Shown piece by piece: positions 7,240 to 14,429 of a stretch of DNA of 28,766 nucleotides. A program made the translations under genes and the position numbers. Origin of the DNA: JAMCZU01 sp964479405 (lineage in GTDB: Bacteria > Patescibacteriota > UBA1384 > UBA12157 > JAENIV01); the NCBI GenBank assembly GCA_964479405.1, contig CAYZMA010000008.1, positions 1 through 28,766 on the forward strand. The letters are read 5' to 3'. The notes below the pieces were generated by a model. The model was given only the letters and a program-made list of their open reading frames with translations. It was not told where the DNA came from and did not search any database. Position 1 is the stretch's first letter. Each line of letters starts with the position of its first letter.

Positions 7240-7661
7240 TAATGCTCCGCTTTAATACTAGCTATTTGAAAACTTCGCTCTGTTGTATTGTCCATCCAAT
7301 AAACAGTTACAACAACTTTTTTCATATGAGCATTGGCGCAAGCCGTGTCAATAAGATTAGCGTCAATACAACTGATAGCAATTTGTTTTTGATAATTTGT
7401 AAATGGATTGCCTACCACTGTTGAATAAGGCACTTTTGATCCCGAACTAACAGCTAAATTATCGTAGCTATTTGACAACTGCTCGTCTAAAATGCCAGAA
7501 GCTAAATTTGAGGCTGTCGTTTCACTCTGGGCCATTTTGGCAATTTTAAAACTATAAGCATAAAAAGTTGCAATTCCTAGAAGCCCTACTCCTAAAATAA
7601 AAACCGCCATAATAAGTTCCACCATGGTAAAACTTTTTTTCTTTTTTTGGAAAATTTTCAT
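7239..7661 (-). CDS. Prepilin-like protein, PilV-like, with Ser at the cleavage position
   Basis: A 140-residue minor pilin with the leader MKIFQKKKKS and a helix beginning FTMVELIMAVFILGVGLL. The residue before the predicted cut is Ser rather than the near-invariant Gly; +1 Phe and +5 Glu are retained. The ILGVGLLGIATFY segment is typical of PilV. Two of its four Cys-containing positions (SCIDANLIDTACAN) may form a disulfide. It overlaps the stop of the upstream FimT-like gene. Whether prepilin peptidase can process the Ser site is uncertain. Confidence 0.8.
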   Translation of the reverse strand: MKIFQKKKKSFTMVELIMAVFILGVGLLGIATFYAYSFKIAKMAQSETTASNLASGILDEQLSNSYDNLAVSSGSKVPYSTVVGNPFTNYQKQIAISCIDANLIDTACANAHMKKVVVTVYWMDNTTERSFQIASIKAEH

Positions 7662-8140
7662 TGTAATTTTATTACTCCAGCAGGGGAAATATTAATTATT
7701 TTTGAAGTAAAACCAGTGAAACCAATACTAACATTACCGTTCACATCTGGGCTACCATTAGCAGAAAATATAACGCTATTGGCGTGATTGGTATTGCCAC
7801 TAATCGTTGGGTCTAAGGTTAAAGTTATATTATTTGGTAGTTGAACATTTTCTATAACTGTAATTGTTGGTGGTACTCCGGCTACAAATTTAATAAAATC
7901 AATTGATGTTGGATTGGTGGTGTTAAATTGAATACCGTGTCTGATTTGGGTTGTAATAGCTTCTTCTTGGGCTTGGCGCAGTTTTGCCGAAATGACTTTG
8001 GCTGAAGAAGAAAATCTTAAGGAAGGAAGGTAATGATTAATTGTTGGAATAGTAATAGCTGTTACTATGGTTATAATACTCATTACAACTAACAATTCCA
8101 TCAAGGAAATCCCTTTGTATGTTTTTGAAAATATTTTCAT
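7658..8140 (-). CDS. Prepilin-like protein, FimT/GspH-like
   Basis: The 160-residue protein has the leader MKIFSKTYKG, a class III site KG/ISLMELLVV with Glu at +5, and a hydrophobic helix (VMSIITIVTAITIP). It continues with SAKVISAKLRQAQEEAITTQIRHGIQF, closely following the FimT/GspH pattern (LR.A...A..r), then a beta-rich C-terminal domain. It is the first of three consecutive prepilin-like genes. A 137-base spacer full of palindromic repeats separates it from pilC upstream. No major pilin of the PilA type is recognisable in the window. Confidence 0.85.
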   Translation of the reverse strand: MKIFSKTYKGISLMELLVVMSIITIVTAITIPTINHYLPSLRFSSSAKVISAKLRQAQEEAITTQIRHGIQFNTTNPTSIDFIKFVAGVPPTITVIENVQLPNNITLTLDPTISGNTNHANSVIFSANGSPDVNGNVSIGFTGFTSKIINISPAGVIKLQ

Positions 8141-8159
8141 AATAATATTTAATTTTTAT

Positions 8160-8274
8160 GTCATTGCGAGTTTTTTGTTGTCATTGCGAGCGTAAGCGAA
8201 GCAATCTTTTTGTTAGCGATAGATTGCTTCGTCGCTTTGCTCCTCGCAATGACAGTAAAGAAAATTGCAATGAC
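8160..8274. repeat. GTCATTGCGAG palindromic repeat between pilC and the prepilin genes
   Basis: The core (8180-8253) is a long imperfect palindrome. The left arm at 8180-8207 begins GTCATTGCGAGCG and ends GAAGCAATCT; the right arm at 8221-8253 begins AGATTGCTTCG and ends CTCGCAATGAC. Partial copies flank it at 8160-8170 (GTCATTGCGAG) and 8264-8273 (ATTGCAATGAC). As RNA it would form a stable hairpin inside the pilus operon, splitting the motor/platform genes from the pilins. Similar arms occur at 13779-13857 and inside rsmA at 21647-21674. Confidence 0.85.
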
Positions 8275-8277
8275 AGT

Positions 8278-9495
8278 TTAGATTACATTTACTAATGAAT
8301 ATATTGGCAAAATGACGGAAGCAACAACCAAGCCAACAGCGGCGCCGACGACTAGAATTAAAATTGGTTCAATTAAACTGGCTAAGTTACTGGTTGTGGC
8401 TTCCACTTCTCGGTCAAAGAAAGTTGCCATTGTGAGTAGTATTTCGTCTAATTTACCGCTTTTTTCACCAATAGAAACCAAATGATAAATCATCGCCGGA
8501 AATATTTTTTGTTTTTTCAAGGCCAATGAAAAAGTAAGGCCATTTTTAACATCTTCACCAGTTTTTTCCAAAGCCACTTGAAAGACGCGGTTTCCTAAAA
8601 CTTTAGCGGTGATTTTAATAATATCTAAAATCGGCAAGCCCGAAACAACCAACGAACCGGCGGTGCGACAAAATCTAGCCATATAGATTTTGCGAAAAAG
8701 ATTGCCGATAATTGGCATTTTAATTTTTAAATTGTCAATTACTAATCCGCCTTTAGTAGTTCTATTGTAAGCCCTTATGCCAATAACAAGACCAATCAAG
8801 ACGAGTAAAAATATATACCAATATTTTACCATCACATCACTAGTACCCAGAATGATTCTGGTGATTAACGGCAACTCTACTCCCATATCGGTAAATATTT
8901 TTTTAAGTTGCGGGACAACAAAAATTAACATTAAAATAACAATCCCAATAAGAGCAACAACAATTACAATCGGGTAAGTAATGGCTGCTTTAACTTTGCC
9001 AATCAACTCATAATCTTTTTCCAGTTCAATAGAGAGTCTTCCCAAAACTTCGTCTAACTTGCCACTTTTTTCACCGGAAGAAATCATAGCAATGTAAAAA
9101 TTAGAAAAAATCTTTGGATACTTTAAAAGGCTTTCGGAAAACGTTTTGCCTCCGCGGACATTTTCAGTTAAGTCGCTAATCACCTCGGCAAAATATTTAT
9201 TTTCGGTTTGTTCCTGCAAAGCGCCAAAAGCATCAATTAAAGGCAAGCCTGACTTGACCATCATGGCTAGTTGTTGAGTGAAAATAATTTTATCTTTTAA
9301 GCTGACGCGGTCTGACAAATAGGGAATTTTAATATTTGATTTTTGAATAATGTTATTTTCGCCGGTTTTTTTTAAATTCAAAACAAAAAGTCCTTGACCT
9401 TGGAGCATTTTGGTGGCGGCGATTTCGTTTTGGGCTTCAAGATTGCCATTTTGAACTTCCCCTTGAGCATTTTTTGCGTTGTAAGTAAATTTCAT
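8278..9495 (-). CDS. pilC: Type IV pilus inner-membrane platform protein PilC
   Basis: A full-length (405 aa) GspF/PilC-family protein. The N-terminal segment (MKFTYNAKNAQGEVQNGNLEA) is the usual first domain. Two GspF repeats follow, each with a helical bundle; the diagnostic segment SGEKSGKLDEVLGRLS occurs in the first and is echoed as IGEKSGKLDEILLTMA in the second. Membrane helices are at about residues 170-192, 220-240 and 375-400. PilC is the integral platform on which the PilB motor acts. The start has AAAGGAA upstream, and pilB ends 12 bases before it. Confidence 0.95.
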   Translation of the reverse strand: MKFTYNAKNAQGEVQNGNLEAQNEIAATKMLQGQGLFVLNLKKTGENNIIQKSNIKIPYLSDRVSLKDKIIFTQQLAMMVKSGLPLIDAFGALQEQTENKYFAEVISDLTENVRGGKTFSESLLKYPKIFSNFYIAMISSGEKSGKLDEVLGRLSIELEKDYELIGKVKAAITYPIVIVVALIGIVILMLIFVVPQLKKIFTDMGVELPLITRIILGTSDVMVKYWYIFLLVLIGLVIGIRAYNRTTKGGLVIDNLKIKMPIIGNLFRKIYMARFCRTAGSLVVSGLPILDIIKITAKVLGNRVFQVALEKTGEDVKNGLTFSLALKKQKIFPAMIYHLVSIGEKSGKLDEILLTMATFFDREVEATTSNLASLIEPILILVVGAAVGLVVASVILPIYSLVNVI

Positions 9496-9507
9496 TAAAA
9501 TTCCTTT

Positions 9508-11367
9508 TTAATCTTTGGTAACGCGCCAAACTTCTTCTAAAGTTGTCAAACCATCCATTATCTTTAAAATACCGTCTTGTTTCATGGAAACCATACCATT
9601 TTTAACAGCCTCTTGACCTAGAATTGTACCTGATGCTTTTTTGGCGACTAATTCTTTTAAATTATCTTTCAGATCAAAAACTTCAAAAATACCAAGCCGG
9701 CCTTTATAGCCTGAATTACTGCAGTTTTCACAGCCTTTGCCGTGGAAAAACTGAATTTTTTCGGGTCTTTTTTCTTTTTCGGGCATTTTCTTTAATTCTT
9801 CCTCAACCAGTTTTTGTTCCGAATCATCTACAGTCATTTCTTCTTTGCAATTATCGCAAATTCTTCGGCAAAGTCGTTGAGCGACAATGCAATTAACCGA
9901 CGAATTAATTAAAAATGGTTCAATTTTCATATCCATCATTCTGGGAATAGCGCCGGCGGCATCGTTGGTGTGCAGAGTTGATAAAACAACATGACCAGTG
10001 AGCGCCGCATGAATAGCCATATCGGCTGTTTCGTAGTCGCGAATTTCCCCAATCATAATGACATCGGGGTCTTGACGGACAATTGAACGAAGACCGTTGG
10101 CAAAAGTAAAATTAATTTTAGTATAAACTTGAGATTGATTAATCCGAGGAATGCGGTATTCAACCGGATCTTCCAAGGTAACAATATTAATGCCGACATT
10201 TTTAATTTTATCAATCACAGCGTAAAGAGTAGTGGTTTTACCTGAACCGGTTGGACCGGTAACTAGCACCATCCCGTGGGCTTTACGGATATTGTTATCA
10301 AGCACTTCAAAAGCGCTTCCCCGCAATCCCAATTGTTCTAGAGTCAAAATGCCACCAGATTTGTCCAAAATTCTCATGACTACTTTTTCGCCGTTGACTG
10401 TTGGTAGGGTGGAAACACGAAAATCAACTTCGGCGCCGTCAAGAACGGTTTGAAAACGACCATCTTGAGGCAACCTTGTTTCGTCAATTTTCATATCTGA
10501 AAGAATTTTAATTCTGGAGATAATACCGCTTTGAACTTCTTTAGGCAATTTAATAATTTCTTTTAAAATACCGTCTTCGCGAAAGCGAACAACAATTTCC
10601 TCTTCTTGAGGCTCAACATGAATATCGGATGCTTTTTCGCGGACGGCTCTTTTAATAAGCGATTGGACAATTTTGGCCGCCGGCGCTGTTTCAGTGATTT
10701 CTTCCATTTTTTCTTTATTTGGTGCTTTTTGAATGGGCGTTTCTTCGTCTTCTTCAGCCGATTCAATGATTTTTTTTAGTTCTCCGGAAACAGCCGAATA
10801 TTGATCTAAAATATGATTTATATCTGATTGAGTACAAAGTCTGATGTCTAAATCCATACCCGTCTTTTTTTTAACAAATTCAATCGCTTCGCGATCTTCG
10901 GGGTCAATCATGGCGACAACTAAAGTATTTCCTTTTGCTTCAAGGGGAACAACTTGATAGTGCCGAGCGATATGTTCGGGCAGTAGATTTAAGACTTTTT
11001 TAGGAACAGTTGTTTTTACTAGGTCAATATAACGAACATTAATTGTCCTGTCAAAAAGACTGTCATCTTCGCCAGCTGGTGGTGCGGGTTGACTTTGAAG
11101 TTCTTTTTTAAAGTCAATACTTGGTCTGAAACGAGCTTTGTTTTTTTCCAGTGAAAGATAAGTTTTAGCGGGATTACGGACATCTTTAATTGTTCGGGGA
11201 GGATATTTAATTAAAACAAAATTGCCAAAGCCCGGAAAATTAACGCTTCGACCGGCTGAAAGTTCGGTGCTAATAGTTTTTTGAAAAATATCCAGAGTTT
11301 TAGCGACTATTTCTGGCGCTATTGCTGTTTTTTGCGCAATCGCTTTTTTTAAATCTGTTGATGTCAA
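9508..11367 (-). CDS. pilB: Type IV pilus extension ATPase PilB with N-terminal HU/IHF-like DNA-binding domain
   Basis: The 619-residue protein (TTG start at 11367) joins two families in one uninterrupted frame. Residues 1-90 match the HU/IHF fold: an N-terminal TSTDLKKAIAQKT helix, the GFGNF turn (46-50), the beta-arm tip with RNPAK (64-68) and the C-terminal FRPSIDFKKEL (80-90). A linker (91-108, QSQPAPPAGEDD) leads to a GspE N-domain and the motor: Walker A GPTGSGKTT (371-379), Walker B region DPDVIMIGEIRD, the His-box LSTLHTNDA and a zinc-binding tetracysteine (C504, C507, C546, C549). An in-frame ATG at 11427 gives 20 more residues, but GGAGGGG lies four bases before TTG 11367, and that start reproduces the usual HU N-terminus. 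PilB drives pilus extension from the cytoplasm; DNA binding by the extra domain is inferred. Confidence 0.93.
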   Translation of the reverse strand: MTSTDLKKAIAQKTAIAPEIVAKTLDIFQKTISTELSAGRSVNFPGFGNFVLIKYPPRTIKDVRNPAKTYLSLEKNKARFRPSIDFKKELQSQPAPPAGEDDSLFDRTINVRYIDLVKTTVPKKVLNLLPEHIARHYQVVPLEAKGNTLVVAMIDPEDREAIEFVKKKTGMDLDIRLCTQSDINHILDQYSAVSGELKKIIESAEEDEETPIQKAPNKEKMEEITETAPAAKIVQSLIKRAVREKASDIHVEPQEEEIVVRFREDGILKEIIKLPKEVQSGIISRIKILSDMKIDETRLPQDGRFQTVLDGAEVDFRVSTLPTVNGEKVVMRILDKSGGILTLEQLGLRGSAFEVLDNNIRKAHGMVLVTGPTGSGKTTTLYAVIDKIKNVGINIVTLEDPVEYRIPRINQSQVYTKINFTFANGLRSIVRQDPDVIMIGEIRDYETADMAIHAALTGHVVLSTLHTNDAAGAIPRMMDMKIEPFLINSSVNCIVAQRLCRRICDNCKEEMTVDDSEQKLVEEELKKMPEKEKRPEKIQFFHGKGCENCSNSGYKGRLGIFEVFDLKDNLKELVAKKASGTILGQEAVKNGMVSMKQDGILKIMDGLTTLEEVWRVTKD

Positions 11368-11386
11368 AACCCCTCCGTCTATTATT

Positions 11387-11408
11387 ATCATAACACAAAT
11401 TATCCACA
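11387..11408 (-). promoter_or_regulatory. Predicted pilB promoter with overlapping DnaA box
   Basis: On the minus strand an extended -10 like TGTTATGAT (TATGAT at 11392-11387) precedes the pilB leader. A few bases upstream is TGTGGATAA (11408-11400), an exact match to the DnaA box consensus (TTATCCACA on the plus strand). A convincing -35 box is missing. A single nine-base match can occur by chance. Confidence 0.35.
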
Positions 11409-11560
11409 ATTTGTATTTTCCAGACAATGCAATATAGTAGGAAATGCCAAGAATTTTAAATTTTCAATTCTCAATTACTATTTGATAATTGATACATTGA
11501 ATCATTGATTGGAAATTAGAAATTGTTAAATTGTAAATTAAGCGACCGAAGGGAGCGTGT

Positions 11561-13105
11561 ATGGTTTTCTATAGAAAATTTAGACCGCAAAAATTTGCCG
11601 ACATCTTGGGACAAGAGCATATTGTTCAAACCTTAACGAACGCCCTTTCTTCGGGTGATTTTTCTCATGGTTATTTATTTGCTGGTCCTCGCGGAACAGG
11701 TAAAACCACTTTAGCCAGGGTGATGGCCAAGGCTTTAAATTGCACGGGGCGCTCTTTGGCAAAGGATTCTTTTGAGCCTTGTAACAAATGCTCTTCTTGC
11801 AAAGAAATTACTCTTGGCAGATCGCTGGATTTAATTGAAATTGATGCCGCTTCCAACCGTGGAATTGATGAAATTAGAGACCTTCGGGAAAAAATCCGTT
11901 TTGCGCCAACAAAATCAAAATATAAAATTTATATTATTGATGAAGTTCATATGCTAACCAAGGAGGCTTTTAATGCTCTTCTGAAAACCTTAGAAGAACC
12001 GCCCAAGCATGCCATTTTCATGATGGCGACAACGGAACCGCAGAAAATTTTGCCGACGATTCTTTCTCGCGTTCAAAGATTTGATTTTCGTCGGGCTGAA
12101 CTGGAAGAGCTTAAAAAATTACTTAAAAAGATTGCTCAAGCAGAAGCAATTAAAATAGATGACGAAGCAATTGGGCTTTTGGCTCAACTTTCAACCGGCT
12201 CTTACCGCGATGCTTTGTCTTTGTTTGGTCAGATTTCATCGGTTAGAAAAACAATTGCTTCCAATATTACCCTTGAGCAAATTCAACAAATTCTGGGTTT
12301 GGCGCAAGATAAAAGTGTTTTTGATTTTGCTGAAGCGCTAGCCATGGGAAATCGGAAATTAGCTTTTGAACTTATTTCCAAGCTTAATTTACAAGGTATT
12401 GATTTTGAAAATTTTACAGTAAAACTAATTGAAACTTTACGAAAAATTGCCTTATGGGAGTTGGGCGAGGACCAACTTTTTGATTTAACCCATGAATATC
12501 AAGATAAGGTAAAAAAAATGGCAGAAATTTTTGAAATAAATTTATTAATGAAAATGATTGAAAAATTTGCTTTAGCTTTGCCGCAAATTAAATCAGCCTC
12601 AATACCCCAATTACCGTTGGAAATGATAGTTTTTGAGTTCACAAAGTCTTGTCATTCCGAACAAAGTAATGTCACTCTGAGCGAAGCGAAGAGTCTCTCG
12701 CGAATGCGAGATGTAACTGAAACAAGTTCAGAGATTCTTCCCCCGCCAAGGCGGGGTCAGAATGACAAAAATAAATCTACAAAAAATCTAAATCAAGATC
12801 TTTGGACGGAAATTATTAAAGGCGCCAAAGCTCATAATCATTCACTGGCAGCTTTGCTTAAAGATGCGGTTTTAGCTGAAACTTGCGACAATACTATCAC
12901 TTTAGCTTTTAAATTCAAATTTCACGCCGATATTATTTCCGGTAAGCGCAATACTCAAGCAATTGAAGGCATAATTTTAAAAAATACCGGAACTGCTTAC
13001 AAATTAAATTGCATTGTTAATCCGGAACTAGTAGTAAAAAAACCTACCGATAGCGAAGACGAACTCTTGAGTGGCGCCAAAGAGGTTTTTGAGGTAGAGG
13101 AATAA
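11561..13105 (+). CDS. dnaX: DNA polymerase III subunit gamma/tau
   Basis: A 514-residue clamp-loader ATPase. It has Walker A GPRGTGKTT (42-50), the zinc-binding cysteines C61, C74, C77 and C80, Walker B IIDEVHML (DEVH at 127-130), the sensor-1 MATTEP and the arginine-finger LSRVQRF motif. The collar domain runs to about residue 360. Residues 364-402 are an in-frame insertion encoded by a palindromic repeat (12651-12766), sitting in the linker before the C-terminal domain (QDLWTEIIKGAKAHNHSLAA...), which resembles the C-terminal domain of Firmicute DnaX. ATG 11561 has GGGAG five bases upstream. It is divergent from pilB. No obvious gamma frameshift signal was noted. Confidence 0.95.
   Translation: MVFYRKFRPQKFADILGQEHIVQTLTNALSSGDFSHGYLFAGPRGTGKTTLARVMAKALNCTGRSLAKDSFEPCNKCSSCKEITLGRSLDLIEIDAASNRGIDEIRDLREKIRFAPTKSKYKIYIIDEVHMLTKEAFNALLKTLEEPPKHAIFMMATTEPQKILPTILSRVQRFDFRRAELEELKKLLKKIAQAEAIKIDDEAIGLLAQLSTGSYRDALSLFGQISSVRKTIASNITLEQIQQILGLAQDKSVFDFAEALAMGNRKLAFELISKLNLQGIDFENFTVKLIETLRKIALWELGEDQLFDLTHEYQDKVKKMAEIFEINLLMKMIEKFALALPQIKSASIPQLPLEMIVFEFTKSCHSEQSNVTLSEAKSLSRMRDVTETSSEILPPPRRGQNDKNKSTKNLNQDLWTEIIKGAKAHNHSLAALLKDAVLAETCDNTITLAFKFKFHADIISGKRNTQAIEGIILKNTGTAYKLNCIVNPELVVKKPTDSEDELLSGAKEVFEVEE
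12651..12766. repeat. Palindromic GTCATTC...GAATGAC repeat inserted in frame in dnaX
   Basis: The element starts GTCATTC and ends GAATGAC (7-bp terminal inverted repeat). Inside is a second arm GTCACTCTGAGCGAAGCGAA opposite the end arm CGGGGTCAGAATGAC, and three nested hairpins: TCTCGC/GCGAGA, CTGAA/TTCAG and CCCCGCC/GGCGGGG (12741-12756). It encodes residues 364-402 of DnaX without a stop or frameshift. The GTCATTCTGAGCGAAGCGAA-type arm is a repeat sequence seen in many bacterial genomes, so this is best read as a mobile palindromic element that entered a gene. Confidence 0.8.
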
Positions 13106-13115
13106 CTTGTAAAAT

Positions 13116-13631
13116 ATGAATAATAATCAATTAATTGGCACAAATGCAAATAAGGAATTAGCAATTGCTTGTCAGAAAAATAATTCCAATTGTTGCAGAA
13201 AAGGCAAAATATTTTTACCAAAACAAGAATGGGAGAATATTAAAAATTGGGTCAATAACAACTTGCCTGAAGTTGTGAATGAGTTTAAGGAGCGAACAAT
13301 ACCTTATCCAACTTTTTATTTGTATGATCAACGAAATGGTTGTCAATTTTTATCTAATAATGGATCATGTCAGCTCCATAATGAAGGAGTAAAGCCTACT
13401 GAATGTTTTTGGTGGCCTATTCATGTTTATTCTGGTAAAGATGGACAAATGGAAATTCGCATTGCAACTACTTGCTGCGATGGTTGCCAATCCATAAGAA
13501 ATGATCAAGAATTTCTAGAAATAGTTGAGAAAGATGCCAAAAGAATTGGTTTAGATGTTATTCGTCAATTTAGAACTATTTTTCCAGGCGGTTATCATAA
13601 ATATGAAACCATAAAAGTAATCAAAGAATAG
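13116..13631 (+). CDS. Cysteine-cluster protein, YkgJ-like (putative metal or Fe-S binding)
   Basis: The 171-residue protein has Cys19, Cys26 and Cys27, then CQFLSNNGSCQLHNEGVKPTEC (Cys76, Cys85, Cys97), followed by FWWP. This C-FL-C-LH-KP-EC pattern is that of the YkgJ/UPF0153 family of small zinc- or iron-sulfur-binding proteins. Additional Cys (120, 121, 124) occur in ATTCCDGC. The spacing of the first Cys group (Cys-x6-Cys-Cys) differs from the usual CxxCxxCC, so the assignment is tentative. It starts ten bases after dnaX, and no strong ribosome binding site is visible. Its role is unknown. Confidence 0.65.
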   Translation: MNNNQLIGTNANKELAIACQKNNSNCCRKGKIFLPKQEWENIKNWVNNNLPEVVNEFKERTIPYPTFYLYDQRNGCQFLSNNGSCQLHNEGVKPTECFWWPIHVYSGKDGQMEIRIATTCCDGCQSIRNDQEFLEIVEKDAKRIGLDVIRQFRTIFPGGYHKYETIKVIKE

Positions 13632-13778
13632 CTAGATTATTAACTCTAATGATATATTATTATGATGAGATTTTTAAGGTTAGAAACATCGATTTTAAAC
13701 CATGTTTTAAATTTTACCGCGATCGCGCTTAAATTTATGGATTTTAACTTATCCATATAATCTATAATTTCTATTTCT

Positions 13779-13857
13779 GTCATTGCGAGTTTAAGCGAAG
13801 CAATCTTTTTAATTTATGATAGATTACCACAGCCGCCACGGCGGCTTCGCAATGACA
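13779..13857. repeat. GTCATTGCGAG palindromic repeat, intergenic copy
   Basis: The left arm (13779-13806) begins GTCATTGCGAG and ends GCGAAGCAATCT, matching the arm at 8180-8207 except for two bases. The right arm ends GGCTTCGCAATGACA and contains a nested mini-hairpin AGCCGCC-AC-GGCGGCT (13831-13846) in place of the expected arm sequence. It lies in the 271-base gap between the cysteine-cluster gene and the Thr-Pro protein. I see nothing else in that gap except AT-rich sequence. Confidence 0.85.
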
Positions 13858-13902
13858 ATTATAGAAAAATTATTGATAAAGTTTTTAAAGTTGAGGAATA
13901 GT

Positions 13903-14322
13903 TTACAAACCACCAGAAGCCGATGGCGTCGGAGCCGGCGTCGGCGTAGCTGTTGGCGTTGAAGTCGGTGTCGGAGTAGGTGTTGGGGTTGGAGTCGGAG
14001 TTGCTGTTGGTGTAGATGTTGGTGTCGGAGTTGTGGTTTGAGTGACACGAGGTGTTGGGGTTGGCGAGGTTCTTGAAGATGGACTTGGCGTTGGTGTGGC
14101 TGTTGGCGACGGCGAAGCTGAAGGAGAAATTGTGGTTGTAGGACTAGAAGTTGTTTTAGCGGAGGCATTAGCTTTGTGGCGATCATTTAGCCATAAAGCG
14201 CCAATAGTTAAAATAAACGAGCTGACTAAAACAATTGTAAAGAGCAACCAGTCGGGAAATGGTTTCTTAGCTTTCGCAAGCGGTGATATTGATTGCGTCT
14301 TTTTGAAATTATAAATATCCAT
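13903..14322 (-). CDS. Single-pass membrane protein with Thr-Pro repeat tail
   Basis: From ATG 14322 the product is 139 residues: a basic cytoplasmic N-terminus (about 1-23), one membrane helix (WLLFTIVLVSSFILTIGALWL, roughly 24-45) and an outer tail of Ser, Thr, Pro and Ala only, dominated by TPTPTP units (about residues 60-133), ending SASGGL. Such tails are extended and often act as cell-wall spacers or O-glycosylation sites. No known domain is seen. An upstream ATG in the same frame (14373) would add 17 residues, but TATAAT lies six bases before ATG 14322, implying a leaderless message that starts there. The function is unknown. Confidence 0.7.
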   Translation of the reverse strand: MDIYNFKKTQSISPLAKAKKPFPDWLLFTIVLVSSFILTIGALWLNDRHKANASAKTTSSPTTTISPSASPSPTATPTPSPSSRTSPTPTPRVTQTTTPTPTSTPTATPTPTPTPTPTPTSTPTATPTPAPTPSASGGL

Positions 14323-14328
14323 ATTTCT

Positions 14329-14357
14329 ATTATACATACAAAAAGTTATCCCCACAA
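14329..14357 (-). promoter_or_regulatory. Promoter giving a leaderless message for the Thr-Pro protein
   Basis: On the minus strand TTGTGG (14357-14352), a 17-base spacer and TATAAT (14334-14329). With a standard distance the transcript begins on the A of ATG 14322. No Shine-Dalgarno sequence lies in between. Confidence 0.55.
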
Positions 14358-14429
14358 TCCACAGTTTCCACATATTGCATTTGAAAAATCAAAATGCAAA
14401 AATCAGAATGCACAAGATAAGGAGGTTTT

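Noticed and set aside
11368..11560. Possible replication origin between pilB and dnaX
   Set aside because: Only one exact DnaA box and AT-rich simple sequence; no dnaA or dnaN gene, no box cluster and no skew data.
13903..14130. Thr-Pro tail as a non-coding microsatellite or CRISPR-like array
   Set aside because: Units are irregular, the frame stays open on the minus strand through a membrane helix, and there are no spacers.
14042..14314. 90-codon plus-strand frame opposite the Thr-Pro gene
   Set aside because: Its Gly/Val repeats are the antisense shadow of the Thr-Pro codons and it has no start signals.
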